A DNA stretch of 29,031 nt from Armatimonadaceae bacterium (lineage in GTDB: Bacteria > Armatimonadota > Armatimonadia > Armatimonadales > Armatimonadaceae): NCBI GenBank assembly GCA_030446525.1, contig JAUJNC010000051.1:1-29031 (forward strand). Reading direction: 5' to 3'. Under the pieces are notes generated by a model. That model saw only the letters and a list, made by a program, of their open reading frames with translations, made no database searches and was not told where the DNA came from. Below are positions 25,350-29,031 of the stretch, piece by piece. The number at the start of each line of letters is the position of its first letter. Within the stretch, counting starts at the first letter, position 1. A program made the translations under genes and the position numbers.

Positions 25350-26101
25350 TTGGCGACGCCCGAAGATGTCCAGACCCTGGTCAAGGACGGCTATCTGGTG
25401 CGCGAGCGGCTGCTGCCGACCGAGCAGGTGCAGCGGCTGCGCGCGGCGCTGACGAGGCGGTGGCGCGGGACGACCGGCTGGAGACGAAGGGCGGCAAGGC
25501 GTTCGGCGGCGTCTTCATCCGCCACCTGATGGACAAGCACCCGGCCTTCCTCGAGATGCTGCGCTTCGCGCCCACCCTTTCGATCGCGCGCGCCTGTTCG
25601 GGCCCTCGGTCCAACCTGCGCGGGTTCACGGGGCGCGTCTGCTACCCCGACGACCCGAACCAGGAGACCGAGTGGCATTTCCACCAGCGGGTCATCCCGG
25701 ACCCCCGTCCCGCCGCTCTTTTCCGCCCGCAGACCCTGGACGCCCTGCTCTACCTGGACGACATCGACGACCGGAACGGGCCGCTGTGTGTGGTCCCGGC
25801 TCGCACCAGCGGACCGACCGGGACCTGGCGGCGAAGGATTTCAACGACAAGCCCGGGCAGGTCGTGCTCCGCCCGCCGGCCGGAAGCCGCGTCCTTGCCC
25901 ACGGCAGCCTGTGGCACCGCGCGCTCCCCACGCGGCCGGGGCACGATCCGCCGCCTGCTCCTGTTCGGCTACGGCCCGGCCTGGATGAAGCCCTCGATCT
26001 ACGGCCGAAAGCCCGAGGACGGGCTCACCGCCCAGCTGCTTCAGAGCCCCGACGTGGACGAGGAGACGCGCGAGCTCCTGGGCGCCTCCGGGTACATGTG
26101 A
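25350..26101 (+). CDS. PhyH-type (phytanoyl-CoA dioxygenase family) protein, frameshifted
   Basis: The probable start is a TTG at 25350 after GAGG, reading ATPEDVQTLVKDGYLVRERLL. A missing base near 25451 moves the frame to DDRLETKGGKAFGGVFIRHL, which runs to the TGA at 26101. Between about 25796 and 25940 the best protein lies one frame over: PGSHQRTDRDLAAKDFNDKP and LAHGSLWHRALPTRPG. The family consists of Fe(II)/2-oxoglutarate oxygenases with an HxD...H iron site. The distal histidine region is present, but the first motif reads EWHFHQRVIPDP, without the usual HxD. It may be a non-catalytic or unusual member. The joined length is about 250 residues. Confidence 0.68.
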
Positions 26102-26136
26102 GATTCCCGGATGCCCGCTTAAAGCGTTGCCGGGGA

Positions 26137-26145
26137 TGCTATAAT
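26137..26145 (+). promoter_or_regulatory. Extended -10 promoter element (ATGCTATAAT) for the rhodanese gene
   Basis: TATAAT at 26140-26145 with TG at 26137-26138 forms an extended -10, about 38 bases before the TTG start at 26183. The same nonamer TGCTATAAT stands before the genes at 4762 and 16346. Confidence 0.55.
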
Positions 26146-26182
26146 GACGCGGGAACGCACCTTGATCAGAAAGGATACGAAT

Positions 26183-26530
26183 TTGGTCGCGACAATCACA
26201 CGGGACGAGCTGAAGGCGAAGATGGACCGGGGGGACGATTTCGCGCTCGTCGAAACGCTGCCGGCCTCCTACTACCGCCATACGCACCTGCCGGGCGCGG
26301 TGAACCTGCCGCCGGACGAGGTCGAGCCGCTTGCGCCCACGCTGCTGCCGGACAAGAACGCCGACATCGTGGTCTACTGCGCCAAACCCACCTGACCGGC
26401 CTCGGAGAATGCCGCCCGTGCTCTGGCGGCGATGGGATACACGAACGTGCGGGATTACGTCGGGGGCAAGCAGGACTGGGTCGAGGCCGGTCTGCCCACC
26501 GAGGGTGAACGCCACAGCGCCACGCCGTAG
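26183..26530 (+). CDS. Rhodanese-like protein with an in-frame UGA at a cysteine position
   Basis: The single-domain rhodanese starts at a TTG at 26183, with AAAGGA upstream; an ATG at 26144 lies inside the -10 box. It reads VATITRDELKAKMDRGDDFALVE, then YYRHTHLPGAVNLPPDEVE and IVVYCAKPT. A TGA (26393-26395) follows, and the same frame continues PASENAARALAAMGYTNVRD and YVGGKQDWVEAGLPTEG to a TAG at 26528. Relatives have YCxxxxCxAS here, so UGA stands where a cysteine is expected. The first cysteine, in YC, is the likely catalytic one. The product is either truncated at 70 residues, a sequence error, or a selenoprotein of 115 residues. Confidence 0.72.
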
Positions 26531-26550
26531 CCCTCACCCGGCCCTCCGAT

Positions 26551-26585
26551 CGCCGCCCGCCCCCACGCTGTGGGGGCGGGCGGCG
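26551..26585. terminator. 16-bp perfect hairpin between convergent genes
   Basis: CGCCGCCCGCCCCCAC and GTGGGGGCGGGCGGCG pair perfectly around GCT. The outer CCTCC and GGAGG may extend the stem. It lies between the rhodanese stop (26530) and the stop of the minus-strand secreted protein (26592), a very stable bidirectional terminator without a T-run. Confidence 0.65.
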
Positions 26586-26591
26586 GAGGAG

Positions 26592-27701
26592 CTAGAAATC
26601 CGCCGCGGGTACGCCGCCCGGCCGGGGCGGCGCGTGCGGATCGGCGCGGACCACTACCTGCCTGCCGTCGGCAAGGGCGGCGAAGAAGGCGACCTGGCCG
26701 CGGTCATTCAGCCCATAGGACGGGCGGCCGAAGCCGAGCGAGGTCACGGTGGAGCCGAACAGCGCGTCCCCCGCAGCGATCAACCGGTCGCGCGCGGGGT
26801 CCGGGCCGGTGAAGATGCCGGGGCGCCTGCCGTTGGTGTCCAGGTAGGCCAGGAACGCCACGCCCCCCGCGGCGTTGAGGCACGGGCTTTGCAGCCCGCG
26901 GAAGGGGCCGCCGGTGTCGGCGATCCGGGTGAGGACCCCCGCGTGGTGGGTGAAGATGCCCTGGCCGCCCGCGTCGAAGGGCAGGCCGTTCAGCCCGGCA
27001 AGAAAGGCCACCTTCCCCGCGTTGTTGATGACCGGGCCGCTCAGCCATTGGAAAGCGCCTCCGGGGGCGGCGAGGGTGGCCACAGCCCCCCCGCGGCCGG
27101 CCCGCAGGCTGCCGTCGGGCCCGAGGAAAGCCACGTCGCCCGCGTCGTTGATGGAGGGCGAGAAGCCGCCGGCCACCGGGGTGACAACCCCCTGCGCGGC
27201 GACGTAGACCACCTGGTCGTAGTGCGGGACGTGCCCCTGATAGCCCAGGAAGCGGCGCGCCCCGAACGCGACCACGCCCGCGCTGTTGATGCCACCGAGC
27301 TGGATGTCGACGACGGCGAGGGCGCCGCCGACGATGTCGGCAGGGGCAGCCGCCAGGGACAGGGGCCCGCCGTCGCCGGTGACGATGCCCTTCCTGCCCA
27401 CGAACGCCACCGTCCCCGGCGCGTTGATGTAGGGGAGCGAGGCGGGCAGGTTTGTGATCGCGGTAAGCGGTCCCCCGCTGCCGCTGCCGGTGAAGATTCC
27501 CTGGGCCCCCGCATCGCCGTTCAGGGTGGCGTAAAAGGCCACGGTGCCCGCGTTGTTGATGCTCGGGGAGCCGAAGAACTGGCTCAGGCGGCCGCTGTTG
27601 TCGGCGATCAAGGAAAAGGCGTAGTTTTGCGCCCTGGCCGGAACATGAAGGAGCAGGCACAGCGCCGCCAGGGGAAGGAGAAAGGTCGAACGCGTTCGCA
27701 C
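26592..27701 (-). CDS. Secreted NxxGxxxF tandem-repeat protein
   Basis: The 369-residue product starts at the GTG at 27701, which has GGGAGG eight bases before it; a GTG at 27728 is an alternative. MRTRSTFLLPLAALCLLLHV is a signal peptide with cleavage likely after ARAQ. At least seven repeats follow with the pattern INNAGTVAFYATL ... GIFTG (also INSAGVVAFGA, INDAGDVAFLG, INNAGKVAFLA, LNAAGGVAFLA, LNDRGQVAFFA). This is the family called choice-of-anchor NxxGxxxF repeat proteins. The function is unknown; the protein is extracytoplasmic. No sorting signal is visible at the C-terminus. The frame is clean. Confidence 0.82.
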   Translation of the reverse strand: MRTRSTFLLPLAALCLLLHVPARAQNYAFSLIADNSGRLSQFFGSPSINNAGTVAFYATLNGDAGAQGIFTGSGSGGPLTAITNLPASLPYINAPGTVAFVGRKGIVTGDGGPLSLAAAPADIVGGALAVVDIQLGGINSAGVVAFGARRFLGYQGHVPHYDQVVYVAAQGVVTPVAGGFSPSINDAGDVAFLGPDGSLRAGRGGAVATLAAPGGAFQWLSGPVINNAGKVAFLAGLNGLPFDAGGQGIFTHHAGVLTRIADTGGPFRGLQSPCLNAAGGVAFLAYLDTNGRRPGIFTGPDPARDRLIAAGDALFGSTVTSLGFGRPSYGLNDRGQVAFFAALADGRQVVVRADPHAPPRPGGVPAADF

Positions 27702-27760
27702 GGTAAATGCCTCCCTGCGTGATTTCACAGACGCGGGGCGGACCTCACCCGTGCGGCATT

Positions 27761-27858
27761 GCCGCTAAAGACGGCCGCGAGCGCCCCCCCGCAATCTGCG
27801 GGTTCTCATAGGTATTGTGGCGGGGAAGGCCACCCGTCTTTAGGGGTGGTTTGCCACC
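27761..27858. repeat. Cluster of hairpins with complementary loops
   Basis: GCCG-CTAAAGA-CGGC (27761-27775), CCGCA-ATC-TGCGG (27789-27801), CCACCC-GTCTTTA-GGGTGG (27830-27849), and an alternative GGTGG-TTTG-CCACC (27845-27858). The first and third loops are complementary (CTAAAGA and TCTTTAG). The arrangement recalls the subterminal hairpins of IS200/IS605-type or palindrome-associated elements, but no transposase is present. It could instead be a terminator for the FKBP operon. Confidence 0.4.
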
Positions 27859-27889
27859 GTACCCGGAGGCTGCGGGGGGCAAGGAGCCG

Positions 27890-28228
27890 TTACTTTACGC
27901 CGAGCAGCTCGACCTCGAACAGCAGGGTCGCGTTGGGCGGGATGACGCCGCCCGCGCCGCGCGCCCCGTAGCCCAGGTCCGGCGGGATCGTGAGCTTGCG
28001 CGTGCCGCCGACCTTCATGCCCATCACGCCCTCGTCCCAGCCCTGGATCACCTGGCCGCGCCCGAGCACGAACGAGAACGGCTGGCCCCGGTCGCGGGAC
28101 GCGTCGAACTTGGTGCCATCGGTAAGGGTCCCGACGTAGTGGACGGTGACCGTCTGGCCCGGAGCCGGGCTCGGCCCGGTCCCCTCCACGACGTCATCAT
28201 ACTGCAGCCCGGATGGGGTGGTCGTCAC
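27890..28228 (-). CDS. FKBP-type peptidyl-prolyl cis-trans isomerase
   Basis: This 112-residue single-domain FKBP speeds proline isomerisation during protein folding. Signatures are [53 protein letters not shown] and [14 protein letters not shown], covering the whole domain. There is no signal peptide, so it should be cytoplasmic. The GTG start at 28228 has a perfect AGGAGG eight bases upstream. It follows the flavoprotein gene by 12 bases on the same strand, so the two are probably co-transcribed. Confidence 0.94.
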   Translation of the reverse strand: MTTTPSGLQYDDVVEGTGPSPAPGQTVTVHYVGTLTDGTKFDASRDRGQPFSFVLGRGQVIQGWDEGVMGMKVGGTRKLTIPPDLGYGARGAGGVIPPNATLLFEVELLGVK

Positions 28229-28240
28229 GATCGGTTCCTC

Positions 28241-29031
28241 CTAGTTCTGAGCCGCCAGGCAGTCCCGCGCGGCCGTATCGCCGGCCACGAAGCCCGTGGA
28301 CCAGGCGGCTTGTAGATTATACCCGCCGACCGGCCCGGCGATATCCAGCACCTCGCCGCACAGGTACAGGCCGCGCACCCGCTTCGAGCGCATCGTCTGC
28401 GGGTCGACGTCGTCCAGCGACACGCCGCCCGCCACCACCTCGCCCCGCTCCAGCGGGACGTGGCGCACGCGGCCCAGCGTCCACCCCTTGAGCGTCTGCA
28501 CCAGACGGTTCCGGTCCTTCTGGGACAGGTACGCGCCGCGCGTCGCCGGGTCCACCCCGGCGGCACCCAGGAGCGGGCCCGCCAGGCGGTTGGGCACGAC
28601 CGATTCGACGAAATCAACGACGGCGCGGCGCGAGTGCGCCCGGCAGTGCTCGGCCAGGCGCGCCGACGCCCGATCGAACGGCTCGTCCGGCAGCACGTCC
28701 GCCTCGGCGAGGCTGCCGTCGGGGAACGCCTCGGCCACCTCGCGCGACACGCCCAGCGCGGTCGGGCCGCTCACCCCCTTGTGCGTCCACAAAAGGTCGC
28801 CGCGCCAGCGCGCCAGCTCTTTGCCCGGGACGTTGTCCGGGCCGGCGCGCCGCGCCCGGAGCACGCAGTCGCGCAGCGCGACCCCCGCCCACTCGGCGGG
28901 CGGCGTGGGGTCGAGATACAGCGGCGCGAGCGCCGCCCGCAGCGGGACGATCGTGTGCCCCAGGGCCTGGAGCCACGGCCAGCCGTCGCCGGTCGTGCCC
29001 GTCGCCGGATAGGACGAGCCGCCCACGGCCA
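28241..29031 (-). CDS. BaiN/HI0933-like NAD(P)/FAD-dependent oxidoreductase, partial
   Basis: The gene enters from the right edge; 263 residues of its C-terminal part are visible and the N-terminal FAD motif lies outside. The fragment opens AVGGSSYPATGTTGDGWPWL, the glycine-rich segment typical of the HI0933/BaiN family. It continues with LLWTHKGVSGPTAL, then the C-terminal FAD motif LYLCGEVLDIAGPVGGYNLQ and AAWSTGFVAG. Members are flavoproteins of poorly defined substrate, one of which acts in bile-acid metabolism. The gene stops 12 bases before the FKBP start. The frame is clean. Confidence 0.88.
   Translation of the reverse strand, partial: AVGGSSYPATGTTGDGWPWLQALGHTIVPLRAALAPLYLDPTPPAEWAGVALRDCVLRARRAGPDNVPGKELARWRGDLLWTHKGVSGPTALGVSREVAEAFPDGSLAEADVLPDEPFDRASARLAEHCRAHSRRAVVDFVESVVPNRLAGPLLGAAGVDPATRGAYLSQKDRNRLVQTLKGWTLGRVRHVPLERGEVVAGGVSLDDVDPQTMRSKRVRGLYLCGEVLDIAGPVGGYNLQAAWSTGFVAGDTAARDCLAAQN

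Noticed and set aside
1..29031. tRNA or rRNA genes
   Set aside because: I found no cloverleaf with a GTTCGANTC arm and CCA-ready end, and no rRNA-like stretch.

Overview
This 29 kb window is GC-rich bacterial chromosome, probably from Armatimonadota or a close relative. The best clue is two tandem type IV pilin-like genes (17267-18079 and 18302-19090, minus strand). Their N-termini carry the [18 protein letters not shown] helix followed by [13 protein letters not shown], and they end in an H-x9-DG motif, a combination typical of the DUF1559 prepilins that are expanded in Armatimonadota and Planctomycetes. The assignment rests on this and on gene content only.

Layout. 1-168 is the tail of a PIN-domain toxin. 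223-3829 (minus) is a succinate dehydrogenase operon, membrane subunit > flavoprotein > iron-sulfur subunit, ending in a small zinc-ribbon gene; the five-helix membrane subunit resembles the mycobacterial Sdh1 type. 3923-4762 (minus) is an Rpn/DUF4351-type nuclease-like gene, divergent from a secreted SBBP-repeat beta-propeller (4948-6642). 6863-10433 (plus) is a sugar-acid catabolic cluster: glucarate dehydratase, HpcH/HpaI aldolase, flavin disulfide reductase. 10491-12907 (minus) carries a HAD hydrolase, a small DUF7009-like protein, a hydroxypyruvate isomerase and SixA. An aldo/keto reductase (plus) converges on L-lactate dehydrogenase (minus), followed by a Gfo/Idh/MocA oxidoreductase. Then come a toxin-antitoxin pair, the two pilins, a GntR/LacI-type regulator, a DeoR regulator, and divergently from it a fused E1 alpha/beta 2-oxoacid dehydrogenase (21454-23925). 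23926-25349 is a disordered accessory segment containing a second, decayed copy of the E1 3' end. The window closes with a PhyH-type oxygenase, a rhodanese with an in-frame UGA, a secreted NxxGxxxF repeat protein, an FKBP isomerase and part of a BaiN/HI0933-type flavoprotein.

How the genes fit together (inference). Glucarate dehydratase and the aldolase would take D-glucarate to pyruvate and tartronate semialdehyde. Hydroxypyruvate isomerase would handle the three-carbon aldehyde, and lactate dehydrogenase and the fused E1 would act on pyruvate or a related 2-oxoacid. The DeoR gene faces the E1 gene across overlapping divergent promoters with three TTTCGTT repeats spaced by whole helical turns.

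Reliability. Several genes (6863-9070, 10996-13560, 16594-16800, 25350-25950) are split by one-base shifts, many in G or C runs, while the other long genes are clean. Many of these are probably consensus errors rather than true decay. The most unusual signals are the in-frame UGA replacing a cysteine in the rhodanese, the duplicated E1 3' end, the altered thiamine-binding motif of the E1 fusion, the phased DeoR repeats, and a family of intergenic palindromes with a GGTTGAAACC-like core.
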